From positions 30,527,407 to 30,591,406 of the forward strand of contig NC_079515.1 of NCBI RefSeq assembly GCF_000801105.2: a DNA stretch of 64,000 bases. Direction: 5' to 3'. The notes under the pieces were generated by a model. The model was not told where the DNA came from, did no database searches, and saw nothing but the letters and a program-made list of their open reading frames with translations. This DNA comes from Raphanus sativus. Taxonomy: Eukaryota; Streptophyta; Magnoliopsida; Brassicales; Brassicaceae. The first letter of the stretch is position 1, and the number at the start of each line of letters is the position of its first letter. The translations under genes were made by a program, and so were the position numbers. Below, one piece after another: positions 45,672 through 56,341 of the stretch.

Positions 45672-46132
45672 CTTGGCAGCAATGCATGGGAGGTTGATTC
45701 TAGATCTTGATTCCATGTGATCAAGTGGTGAATCAAGTTTTTCAGAGAATCAGGTTGATTCTCGATCTTTGCATCAACGGGGGTTATATTCACAGCCTTT
45801 CAGAGAATCAAGCGGCGCTGCAAAAAGACATAGAGGTACTCAAGGCAAAGCAAGATGATGTGCAAAGAAGGAGTTACATGGCGTCGCAAAAGGCTCTCTC
45901 AAGTCCAGGTATGGCTTACGAATGTCCTGACCAACGAGAACTAATTCAATGATCTGCTGCTTTAGCACTAATAATATTGGGTTTCAAAGGTTGTCTTTGT
46001 GGGTTACCTTTTCCGTGTCTAAAGACAGTCTTTGTAACAGAGTGTCCAGAGATGAGAAAGCTGCTATTGGATTCTCAAAGAGTAGACAAAACAAGCTCGC
46101 TTCCAAGCAAGGATCATGAAGATAATGCTTAG
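45672..46132 (+). pseudogene. NLR relic F: N- and C-terminal pieces, centre deleted
   Basis: Starts GCAGCAATGCATGGGAGGTT, like the start context of copies A and B, followed by text similar to SCDQVVNQV. Then come YIHSLSENQAALQKDIEVLK and AKQDDVQRR, which match the coiled coil, with several frame breaks. At about 46025-46132 the similarity jumps to the LRR end: TECPEMRKLLLDSQ and a stop TAG at 46130-46132. The entire NB-ARC and most LRRs are missing. This is a dead gene produced by an internal deletion of more than 2 kb. Confidence 0.75.
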
Positions 46133-46410
46133 CTACATCAGTGTACATATGTTACTCTGTTCTGAATGGTTTTCTTGGAATATAAAGAAATGTTACAACT
46201 CAAATTTAATCAGGACGAGTTCATTGTGTCATTATGTCAGAAAAAGTTCTATAACAAGAGCTTGAAAAGAATGATTACAGTTTGTAAGTAACACCTAAAA
46301 CGTCATCAAACATGAGAATCGGTCACAAACTTCTAACTGTTGCAAGTTGGAGTGAAGAAAAAAATGAATCTGTAAAAAACGGATATTTTTATGGTTCCAC
46401 TCTTCTGAGA

Positions 46411-48345
46411 CTATTCCATCTGGACGATCCCGGCGCTAATAAGCTTTTGAATCTTGCTCTCAATCACTGGGTTCTGCATTTGTTTCTGTGCTGCGCTCGT
46501 ATTCTCCACAAGATCGGACATTACCTGTTCAGAGAAAAGAAAGGTTTACATTGTCAATGAGGCATACAAATCCGGATCCTCAAACATAGTCAGTTCTATC
46601 ACAATAACAGATCACAATCTACAAGTTGAAAGCATGAAAGTATGTTTCTTTACCTGTCTAATCACAGGATCTGTGAGGATGTTTTGGATCTCTGGGTCTT
46701 CCATCCCCTTTGCCTACAAAACACAAGTAAAAAAAGGAAATCCAAAGTTCACTACCTGATTTTGTTTAACATATACATGAGAATCATTAGAGAGTCTTAA
46801 CCAGTCTCTCTTTCAATTTCTCAGGAGTAAGACCACCACGGTTAGCCTTGTTAATTTCTTGTACACAGCTGCAGAATATATTTTTTAGAACCACATTAGC
46901 CAAGCAATAGATAAAGTGTTAATAAACCTCGTTTAAGCATGTGTTAATACCTTGAAACACCACCGAGCAGTTCTTTATTTTTAGGATCATGTTTAAGACC
47001 TTCTACGTATGTTTTCATCGCAGTGTCACACTCCTTCAAGCGGAACTCAACTTCAGCTTTTCTGATGTATCCTCCAGAGAACTTTGGATCAATATCAATA
47101 CATTTCTCTGCATCTGCTAGTCCGTCAGCAATAGCACCAAGTTTATTGTAACAAGCAGCTCGGTTGCAATACGCCTAACATCGTTTATTCAAAACAGTCA
47201 AAAAAATATGAAATCAAAAACTGTGGAAAACATATGAATATGACAAAAGCGGGTCTTACCTTGGGATCTTCTGGATTCCTTTTGATTGCTTCAGTGTACT
47301 GCTTAATCGCTTCAGGATACTTCTTCTCCTTTAAGAACTCATCACCTGCATTACAAAACAATACACTCTTTATATCAGTTTTTTTTATAGTTCTCACACA
47401 CAACACAAGATTAATTGGTTGCAAAAGCAATCACCTTTCTCACGCTGTTCATCACAGATCTCAGGATCAATATACTCCACCCTCTCACATTCTTTCTTAA
47501 CTCTCTCAGCCTCGTTCAGCTTACTCACCGTCTCAGCATTACGGTGCACTTCAAGAGCTCTTTGGTAAGCTTCGATAGCAGGTTCGTAGTCTTTAGAGCA
47601 TTTAGCCATCTTGACAAAAGCAGTTCCCTTCCTAGTCAAAGTTCTAGCCACTACTATCTTGTTCTTGTCATCTGATCCGAGCTCTCTACCTCTCTCAACC
47701 ACCTTGTCACAATCCTCTATACACTCTTTGTACTGAACCAATCAAAGCCAACCAAATTGATGATTATTATCTCTAGCTATAACCCTAACTGACAATAAAA
47801 AAGATTATTAATACCTTTTCCATTTGAAGATAAAGAGCGGCACGGTTCGCGATGTAAGAGATGTTTTCGTAATCCATCTCCATGGCTCTAGAGTAATGCC
47901 GAATCGCAGTTTCGAAGTCTCCCTCCTTGTGCGCATCGTTACCTAGTTTTATCTCCTTTTTGGCTCTCTGCTTCATCTCTTTCTTCTTCTTCGCGGAAGC
48001 CTGAGCATCGGCTAACCCTGACCTCAGCGCCTCGTTCCTCGGATCGATCCGGAGCCCCTTGGTGTACGCCGCGACGGCTTCCTCGAAACGGTTCAGCCCG
48101 AAGCGAGCGGCTCCGAGGCGGCCGTAGCCTTTGGCCCAGTCAGGTTTGAGCACGACGGTCTTCTCCGCGTCGGAGAGAGCGTCGGCGTAGTTGCGGAGAG
48201 AGGCGTGAGCGGCGGAGCGGTTGGAGTAGAGGATGTGGTTTGTTGGAGATAGAGAGATGGCGGAGTTGTAGTGGAGTACGGCGGAGGTGAAGTCTCCGGA
48301 GGAGAAGGCGGCGTTTCCTCGAGCTTTGGCTTCGTCGTCAGCCAT
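46411..48345 (-). CDS. HOP1: HOP/STI1 Hsp70-Hsp90 organising co-chaperone lacking DP1
   Basis: Seven exons on the minus strand: 47815-48345, 47435-47732, 47260-47345, 46951-47174, 46802-46868, 46654-46713, 46411-46524. All phases fit and the stop is at 46411-46413; the product is 459 residues. Order: TPR1 (1-118; clamp segments KARGNAAF, YSNRSAA, KGYGRLG), a short basic joint (SAKKKKEMKQRAKKE, about 122-136), TPR2A (about 137-260), TPR2B (about 273-390) and DP2 (about 398-459: LTPEKLKERL, DPEIQNIL, KIQKLISAGIVQM). Plant HOPs are usually about 560-570 residues; the DP1 domain and acidic linker between TPR1 and TPR2A are absent within a continuous exon. TPR2B reads EKGDEF where the clamp Asn is expected (EKGN). 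HOPs pass clients from Hsp70 to Hsp90 in cytosol and nucleus. Synteny points to At1g12270. Confidence 0.88.
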
Positions 48346-48715
48346 GGTTGAGTTGAGAATTGAGATTCTTTCTTGTTGAGTTGAGTCTTGGGGGGAGAGA
48401 GAGATGCGAGGGAAGAGTTTGTTACGTGGTTGTTATATTTTTTTTTATCCTCGTCGCGTTTAAATAATAAGCGGGCTTTAAAACGACGTCGGTTTTGGAA
48501 GCTCCGGTTATCTATCAGTTGACCCACGGTTTCTTCCCCGGTTTGATTATAATAGTTCATTAGGAATGATATCTTTAATTTTGTATAGGTTTCTCTTTCT
48601 TTTGTATATTTCTTTTTCTCTGGTCTCTTAGGACTTTAAACTAAATTTATTTTGAATTAATATGTAATATATGTAAATAGTCTATGAATCTAGTTGAGAA
48701 ACAATGGAAGTTCTT
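48346..48715. promoter_or_regulatory. HOP1 leader and promoter region
   Basis: Upstream of the minus-strand HOP1 start. A purine/pyrimidine-rich leader lies at about 48346-48420. AACGACGTCGG at about 48483 contains an ACGT core (bZIP type, GACGTC). I saw no perfect array of heat-shock elements. Confidence 0.4.
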
Positions 48716-48993
48716 GATTTTGTTATTGTTTTTTTTTTTTTTGAAAAAGAAAGAGTTAAACCCGGGTCACTATTGGAACCAGACCTAATCCCCGGGGGAG
48801 TCGCAAGCTCGCGGATGGACTCCTTCTCCTGGACATTCAAATGGGTCCTAAAGCATGGACTCATATCCGCGTTAGGTGAATAGAACAATGTGACTTAGTT
48901 TCGCATAGCAGGAGGATCGAACCTAAAATGTGTTGGCGTCCCAGGCCCGTCCACTGCCAGTTGACCACAAGGCCGTTCGATTTTGTTATTGTT
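48716..48993 (-). mobile_element. tRNA-derived SINE, complete, with 15-bp target duplication
   Basis: GATTTTGTTATTGTT is duplicated at 48716-48730 and 48979-48993. The body (48731-48978, about 248 bp) lies in minus orientation and ends in poly-A (T run from 48731). Read on the minus strand it begins CGAACGGCCTTGTGGTCAAC; TGGTCAACTGGC is an RNA polymerase III A box and GGTTCGATCC (48914-48923) a B box. Both are correctly spaced for a tRNA-type promoter. No protein is encoded. Confidence 0.9.
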
Positions 48994-49839
48994 GATTTGA
49001 GAAATTCTTGTGATCTTACAACCATTTAGTTTATTTGAGAAACAATGGCAGCACGAGTTCAATAAACCATGGTTAAGACGTTCAGTTGAAGCTAGATTAT
49101 GATATGTACAAAGGGGAATCGACTGTATACCAGATAAATATTAGAGGTTTAGTATTAATTAGTGTAGAAAAAGAGTACAACATCGAACTTATATAGTGAG
49201 CTTGTCACTGGTTTACAAGATAAAATAGACCTGAGACTAAACCACATTTAACCGATATTGATTACGGTTTTCTACACTAATAGTTAGAGAGAGATATTAC
49301 AGAAAATACGGTTTCAACTCTTCTATGTCATACCCTTTAAAATGATGGCGGCATCAGATCAAGACGTAGCTAATCAAGCAGCTTCACACGTTAGTAAATC
49401 CAGCGGTCTTGTCTTGCTATTGAATTCCTTACCATTTCATTGTTAAAGAAACCATCACTAAGCATAGTAGTTGAGAAACACCAATTGCTTGTGAAACAAG
49501 GTATACAAATCGAGGTCCATCTCGAGCTGGACTCTAGATGACTATGCATTTCAGTGTTTGGAATCTGTTATGTTTTCCCAATATAAATTTCCTTAATTAA
49601 ATTTTCGGAAAACGTTCCAGGCTTCCAGCAAAAGATAATCTCTCTACTGGTTTATGCACTGCCTGCACAAGTTGCTCTGAAATATCGTCTGGTCTTATTT
49701 CATTTTGGAAGTCTATTGGTTACTAAGACATTTACATATGGATTCTATAGAGTTCATTTTCGTTACGTACGTATTATATATATAAACGTCGTTTCGGACT
49801 TCCTTTATACGTCTTTCATCAAAACATGTGAATATAAAT
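48994..49839. other. Gene-free spacer
   Basis: No exon or element end recognised between the SINE and the LINE fragment. Confidence 0.5.
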
Positions 49840-50099
49840 GAAATATTTATCTGACAATATTCAGCTCGTTAGAGCAATCAACTCGAAGTTTTTTCCTATG
49901 GAGCTTTTTGGAGTTCTCAAGGATATCGAGTCACTATCCCTTTCCTTTGATTTTATCTTTTTCTCTCATATTCAGAGAAACTGTAATGTTCGAGCAGACT
50001 TGTTGGCGAGACTCGCTCTGTTTCCTATTTGAACTCTGTATGAAACCCTCTCTTTGAATGAAGTTTTATGTTGTCTAAAAAAAAAAGAAATATTTATCT
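49840..50099 (+). mobile_element. 5'-truncated LINE, RNase H end only, with 13-bp duplication
   Basis: GAAATATTTATCT is duplicated at 49840-49852 and 50087-50099. The insert (49853-50086) encodes the C-terminal part of a LINE RNase H domain (QLVRAINSKFF, HIQRNCNVRADLLARLAL) with a stop at 50030-50032, a short 3' UTR and poly-A (about 50077-50086). It belongs to a different LINE family from the one at 3252, whose RNase H end differs. Confidence 0.85.
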
Positions 50100-51230
50100 T
50101 GAATACATATTTAGCTCAGAGAACGTTCTTGCTCTGTGCATTTGAAAGCTTTGGAGTGGTTTAATGTATCCTATGAGCCAAAGCAGAGTTGGGCAATTTC
50201 TCTTTATGGCATGCATATTCTTTTATATCTTCTCTAAATCTCCCATGCGAGCTGGGATAGTAAAATTTCACCATTTTACTGCGCTTTATTAGACTTATTT
50301 TTCGATCCACTTAACTTTATGTCGGTCATGTATACTGTTTATACATCATGCAGAAACTTATGTCGTTTTTCCTCTTAACATGAGTCTCTTTTAATTTGTG
50401 TTTATTTTCTTTTTCTTATGATGACTGCTATAATTCGTATTATTTGTCCTGAAGAAGACATATAAACCAAAATGCAATCATAACTCCATTTCTATAACAT
50501 CACACATTTTAAAAAGTATATGAAAATGGACAAATATAATAAAATATAACTTGTAATTATTAGTCACACGCGAAAGCCTTTCGTCAAAAAAAAAAAAAAA
50601 TTTATTAGTCACACGCCTTGAGCTGAGGTGCCGACTGTGAAATCATGAGGGCGGTGTGTATATTTGTTTTTGCAAAATGGTTGACTGTTACAGCCACACA
50701 TAATGATACAGTCAACCAGGCATAGCCTCCAAATTTTGCAGATTGTAAACGATGTAGTAAATATTTCAATAAAATTATCTTTTATAAATTTAAAAGTCTA
50801 TTTTTTATACCTTTTTCAAAAAAAAATTAAGAATCACATTTCAATGTTTGACTATCCTGTGTCCATGACCAGCTCTTCAGTCAACTTATATAATAAATAT
50901 ACAAATGATAAAATATATATTATATCATATGGTTGCTAGCTGATGATGTTTTCCTGAAAATCAAATATCCGTTCCAAATTATTAAAATCTCTGATATATG
51001 CATCTCATTGGGCTTATTTTATCTGTTGCAATGAGCAGTGACATTACAATCGAAACTAACTAGAGGTCATTATTAGTTGAGTTCCTTGAGTAAGTATTGG
51101 TCGAACTGCATAACACCAGTAATTTTTGTATTCAGATGATTCATATCCCATGAAAATAACTAATCGTTCTGTGTATAGTATAATGATTAAAGTTATGCAT
51201 TTAGATTATTGTTTTAACCTTTCATTTAGA
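50100..51230. other. Gene-free AT-rich spacer
   Basis: No coding exon recognised. Contains one short retroinsertion (50572-50601). Confidence 0.5.
50557..50616 (+). mobile_element. Short retroinsertion with 15-bp target duplication
   Basis: TTATTAGTCACACGC occurs at 50557-50571 and 50602-50616. The insert (50572-50601) is GAAAGCCTTTCGTC followed by about 15 A. It looks like the last bases of a LINE or other transcript. Confidence 0.7.
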
Positions 51231-51892
51231 TCTATCTTATTAAAACAGAAACATTCTGTTGGACCTAACATTTATTTTGTAAGTTTTTAAATTAAATACA
51301 CCTTTATACTTTATAGTTAAACATACATTAAGTCACTAATATATTCCTTTCTTTATACTACTATCCATGTTTCCAAACAATATACTTATTTATTTATACT
51401 ACTATCAATGTTTCCAAACAATATATTTTTATACTACTATCAATGTTTCCAAATAATACGATAATTAATCTTAGTTATTTTATATCTATCATTTTCTCTT
51501 TAAAATTTTGTAGAAACGTCATAATTTCATAAATTTGCAAAATAGTGAACTTTAAAAATTTCGATTATAAGATTACAAATTATGAAACTATTACAATTTA
51601 AATTCAATTAGATTACATATCGGTCATCCATCAGTTCAATCGTTTAGTCTCGGGTTTTAGTGATTTTTTAATATGAATATTTTAAAAACATAAATTGAAT
51701 TGTCAGATCTCCGGATTAACCGGTATAATCACAATCAGGTTGAATTTAAAAATACTGATTTAAATGCAAAAAATATTTAAATACATACTCTTTTAAAATA
51801 ACCAAAATATTTGTTAAATTTATTAGTGAAATTTTTCATCGTAAAATATCCCGCGCTTCCCGCGCTTCAAAAAAGCGCGGGTCAAAATCTAG
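51231..51892 (+). mobile_element. Non-autonomous Helitron, 662 bp
   Basis: The 5' end TCTATCTTATTAAAACAGAA (51231) is preceded by A. The 3' end has a GC hairpin (CCCGCGCTT...AAGCGCGGG, 51850-51881) followed by TCAAAAT and CTAG (51889-51892), then T. Insertion between A and T without target duplication is the Helitron signature. No Rep-helicase is encoded. It resembles ATREP-type elements. Three copies of a TTTATACTACTATCAATG motif lie inside at about 51353-51450. Confidence 0.85.
51353..51450. repeat. Triplicated TATACTACTATC(A/C)ATGTTTCC motif
   Basis: Three nearly identical copies at roughly 40-bp spacing within the Helitron. Confidence 0.8.
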
Positions 51893-52144
51893 TTTTAGAT
51901 TAAAGTTAATGTGATCATAACAAAAACATGGAATTTTTTTTGTCACTACAAAACATGGAATTTAATGTGCAATTATAATTACATTTACAAATAGTGGTGG
52001 GCCTATAACTTATTTACTGAGGCAGAATATACTTTGAAACTAAAAGTCTCATCTAATATCTGACAAAACCAATAATAGAGTAGTTTCAAGAGAGTATTTG
52101 AGAAATTTGATCTCTCTTTGCACATATGCATGCTTTTATATCAC

Positions 52145-52177
<33 letters not shown>

Positions 52178-55006
52178 TACTGGTAGCACAATAATCATTA
52201 CTATTGATAACTAGAAAATTAGAAATGTCACAAAGAAATTAGTCCTCCTTTTGATATACCATAAGAGATTCAGCGTAGCGTTGATGCAGATTTTTTCGTT
52301 TTTATGTTTGATTCATATTTGATCTGTCTCAGTTCTAGTAAATTAGCTGAATAACTATACCGATTTGGCATCTGGCTAGCGACAGCATAACTATTGGTAG
52401 CCGTAAGATCAAACCAAACATTAAGTAGATATTGGTAGAATCTTTCACATGTAAGTGATTTCACATGTAATAAGTGTTTCCACAAGTGATAAGAAACTGA
52501 CAAAAGGAACAAACTTTCCCACGTGATTCAATTCTTAGAGCTTCTCGTAATGATTAGGGACTTAGGGTTATGGGACAAGTTGTAAAGAAATATATCTTCT
52601 CGTCGAATGGATATATACAACGTGTTCATGCGCAAACTCCCTCCAAACCCTAACACTGAAGCCTCGGACTTGGACCGCTCAAAATAGTTTCAGTTATACA
52701 ATAACATATAGAGTTAAATAATTTATCAGGCCTTATACTTACTTAATGTGTCATGGTAATCATTGTAGGTTATAAAGGAAGTTACATAGTGGCAGGATGT
52801 TTTTGCAGGTAACTATATTTTTAGATTTAATAAAAAATTCTGCCACCTTGCCCATGCGTATATAGATTATAGGATAGTATAATTAGTTGTCTTGAAGGTT
52901 TTTTATACACTCAACTTTTTTTTTTGTTGGATAAACTTGATTCTTTTTTTTAATTAGTGTGCTACCATTTCTATAAAATAAAAAATAGTACTGCCAATAG
53001 ATATTCATGGAAGTTGTTCTTCTAGAATCCAAAAATATAAATAGCTTTATTATAATATTCAGAGTGGTAACTTGCAATTTCAGCAGGATCTAGGTAAAAA
53101 TATTATATTGACCATTTTTGAGTTAATTGTAACGTATAAACTTGGATTCGATCATGGAAAATAGTATTTTAATCTTATTTTTATATTCAACTTATGGTAG
53201 GTGGCCCAATGAGAGCTCACCATTCACCTATCCAAACCTAAAGTTATATTAGGATATCCATACATTAGCTGTGCCTCAGAAGAAAATAATTTGATGAAAC
53301 TGTCAATAATTTATGCATTAGTACCGACCATTATATTCTAGTAATCAACTAGTGAACGCGAGACACCTTTTTACTAAAAGTTCACAAAACACACACATTT
53401 TTCGTATGTAGAGTGAAAGTGTGGAATTACTTAATATAATTTTATTTCAATATCAAATAGCTAATGGACAAGAGGCGAAGCAGGACCAAAAATGACACTT
53501 TTGGATCACGGTCTTTACTTATGCTTCACTTCTATGCTTCGTTTCAGCAACACACAAAAGCAAAAAAAAAAAACTATCTACATAAACAAATCTTTCCAAT
53601 TTCCTTTCTGTTACTTTATTTTGTAATTCTTTATTGCTGTTTAATTAACTTAGACACCAAATCTTTGCCCCGAAGTCCCTAACATCAGCCGCATAACCAT
53701 CCGATATTTGATATGCTCACCTAAACACAAACTCTACCTATATTCTAAATAGAACTTACCCAATATGCATTTTAAAAATATATCATGTTAGTTGGTTAGT
53801 TAATTAGTTAAATACTTCAATGATTACATTATATTGATACAGTTAACAGGGGAAACCATTTTCATTGTGCTTATATTTTCTTAGATGAATAAAATGTGTT
53901 TATTACATAATTTAACAGTAGTGAATAAATACTAGAAGAGAATTATATGCGGAGGTTTTTTTCCTCGGTCGTTAAACTTGGAAGACATTTTGACATATAT
54001 TTCCACTCCATAATGCGATTTGAATTATAGAGAATCAAACCCTTTTTGATAAAAAAGTGAAAATCAAACTTATATTATGGAAAACATATAATATGAAAAT
54101 ATCAGGTTATTATTAATTTAAATATTTACGAATAAATGCTAGAATTCTAGAACGAAGGCATGCAAGACAAACATGTCTCCGAAGTTCATAAGTCGCACAT
54201 TTTTTGTAAGGGATTTTTCGCATCGTTGTTGGAAATCTAAGTATAACGATATGTCGTGTTTAGTTTATACATAGACCGTAAATTGTAGAGTATACAAAAA
54301 ATATACAAGTATATATTGTATAATTGTTAATTTGACAAGGTAAACAAAATTTACGAGGGTTTAAGAGAACGGAAAACGGAGTGGGACCCGCGCGACCAAC
54401 CCGCCTGCAACACCAAACGTGACTCTAATGATAGAGGACTCACTCACGCCGGACCAGCATTTGCCACGTCAGCACATCATTCCGTTTTGTGGGTCCGGCG
54501 TTCCACTTAAACCCGCCAAACTCGTAGCTGTTTTCAGTTAAATTTTGTGTGGTCAGTCACTGAGTCACAGTTTTACCAGGGATCTGCTTCGGCCCTTACC
54601 CGCCGAGATCAACTCAGCTGACTAGAGTTTTTTTTTTTTTTTGAGAAAGGGCTGACTAAGCTGACTAGTTTTACAGAATTGTTTCAAAAAAAAAAAAAAA
54701 AAAAAAACAAATTGCACAATACAAACCCTAAGGAACACTCGTCTTTTTTTTTCGATGTTCTCTTTTTTTTCTTAATAAAAATAATAAGAGATGAAAATAA
54801 TTTAACAATAGTTCTGTTTTATGTGACACAAATGCATCTTGTAAAAAGAAAAGAAATTCTCTCAAATGATCCTAAAATATGTTTTTCATAAAAATAGCAC
54901 ACAATGAGAAAAATAACAAAAACAAATTTCATTACAAAACCAAAAGGCTCTTGGAACATCTTTAAAAACAACTTTAAAGCTGCAAATTTAAAAATTTATA
55001 TACTCC
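51893..55006. other. Gene-free AT-rich DNA
   Basis: About 3.1 kb without a recognisable exon. Holds a (TA)n tract at about 52144-52178, a poly-A run at about 54686-54706, and a T-rich insertion with short direct repeats at 54616-54668. Confidence 0.5.
54616..54668 (-). mobile_element. Possible short minus-strand retroinsertion
   Basis: AGCTGACTAG occurs at 54616-54625 and 54659-54668. Between them lies a T run followed by GAGAAAGGGCTGACTA, that is, a poly-A tail on the minus strand. An extra GCTGACTA inside makes the exact boundaries ambiguous. Confidence 0.4.
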
Positions 55007-56341
55007 AAAAGTATCATCAAACACATAAAACCCCATTATAGTAATTTGAAGAGATAAAACGCGCGTGACCCAACGCGCCCCTAAAGTTTTCTCTCAACCC
55101 TAATCACCCTTGCTTTCGAATCGTCATCTTCACCAAGCCTCTCCGGCGCCGTTGGGCGGTGAGAGAGGGACCACTTTCTTCCCGCAATGTCCATCTCCAT
55201 CTCATCCTCTTGGTTCTGCTATCTTTGTCTATCTTCTTTGCTCGGTCTTCTGGATTCGGAGAAATCTTCCTCCGGATAGTCAGATATCAGAGGCGTCTCT
55301 GGTTCTTCTGGAACTCCGGCGAGGCTAGTCGAGTCAGCGTTATCAATGGGAGCCTTGGATCTTTCGGTAGAAACTGACTGCGCTCGATCTGGGTCAGATC
55401 TGAGATCCGAGACCTGCTGGAGCAACGGATGCGTCGCTGCCGTTCCTGTTCCTGCCTCGTTGTCTCGCTCCAGTCAGCTTCCTCTAACGGCATGCTCCAA
55501 GGTTTCGTAGAGCTCCTCCTCTCTGTATGAGTGAAAGGTGGTAGTGAGATGTACCACTGAGGACCTCTGTTTTAGTTCAAGACCCAACAACCATGACGAT
55601 CTTACGGTAATCGTTTAGTTCCTCTTCTTGCTCCCGGTCTTTGTTCAGTAAGGTTTTGAGGACAACCTGAAGTCAAGGAGTCAATTGCATCTAGCCGGAG
55701 CCTTCTTTTACCAATTGTATCGTCTGTTTTTCAAGGAGTTTAATACTCCTTCTGTGCTTCATTCCCTTGTTCCTTTGCTCCAACAGTCGCTCTGATGTAA
55801 CATCGACGTCCTTGCCGTTCTTATGTGTCGCGTGGCCGGAGGGAGCCAGCTTAGACCGTCCACGCTTGACCGTAACTTGGGCTTCAGTTTCTGCGGTATT
55901 GGCTCGGGGTTGCATTCTTGTTTTCTGTTGAGATAGCTGTGGTTTACTCGGTCGACGTCCTCCTCCAGTGGTGCGCCGGGGTGTTCGCCAGCCACCGCCG
56001 TTGAAGCCTGCTGGAGCCACTTCGGTGAGTGTTCGGTTGAGTTTACTCTAAGCTATACTCTTGCTTGTTGGTTAATCCGTGCAAAACAAGAAGTGCATTG
56101 GATTGGGAGCTTTAAAATGTTGTTTCTTGTTCTAGTTTGATCTATTAACTTCATGCTATCCATGTTTGGAAGCTTGGATTTAATTCTTAGGTTTTTAGGG
56201 ATTTTTTTAAACTTTTTGCGGTCCCTAAAAATCAAACCGGCTGTCAAAGCAGGCTGTGGCTGCAAGCTTCTTGTAACCAAATCATCATTCATAGTAATGA
56301 CATTTACCATTTAGCAAAAAAAAAAAAAAAGTAACATCAAA
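55007..56341 (+). mobile_element. Non-coding retroposon, ~1.3 kb, poly-A ended
   Basis: The region ends in 15 A (56316-56330). It is bounded by AAAAGTATCATCAAA (55007-55021) and AAAAGTAACATCAAA (56327-56341), 14 of 15 identical. The body is GC-richer than its surroundings and starts with a leader-like stretch (ACCCTAATCACCC). No LINE domain or intact long frame is visible, and open frames on either strand are unrecognised. It could be a Sadhu-like non-autonomous retroposon, an internally deleted LINE or a retrocopied non-coding transcript. Confidence 0.6.

Noticed and set aside
46312..46759. Plus-strand frames of 82 and 101 codons
   Set aside because: Antisense to the last exons of HOP1.
48682..48888. 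68-codon minus-strand frame
   Set aside because: Lies inside the SINE body, which is a pol III type non-coding element.
55110..56020. Several 68-109 codon frames on both strands
   Set aside because: They fall in the non-coding retroposon, overlap each other and show no domain.
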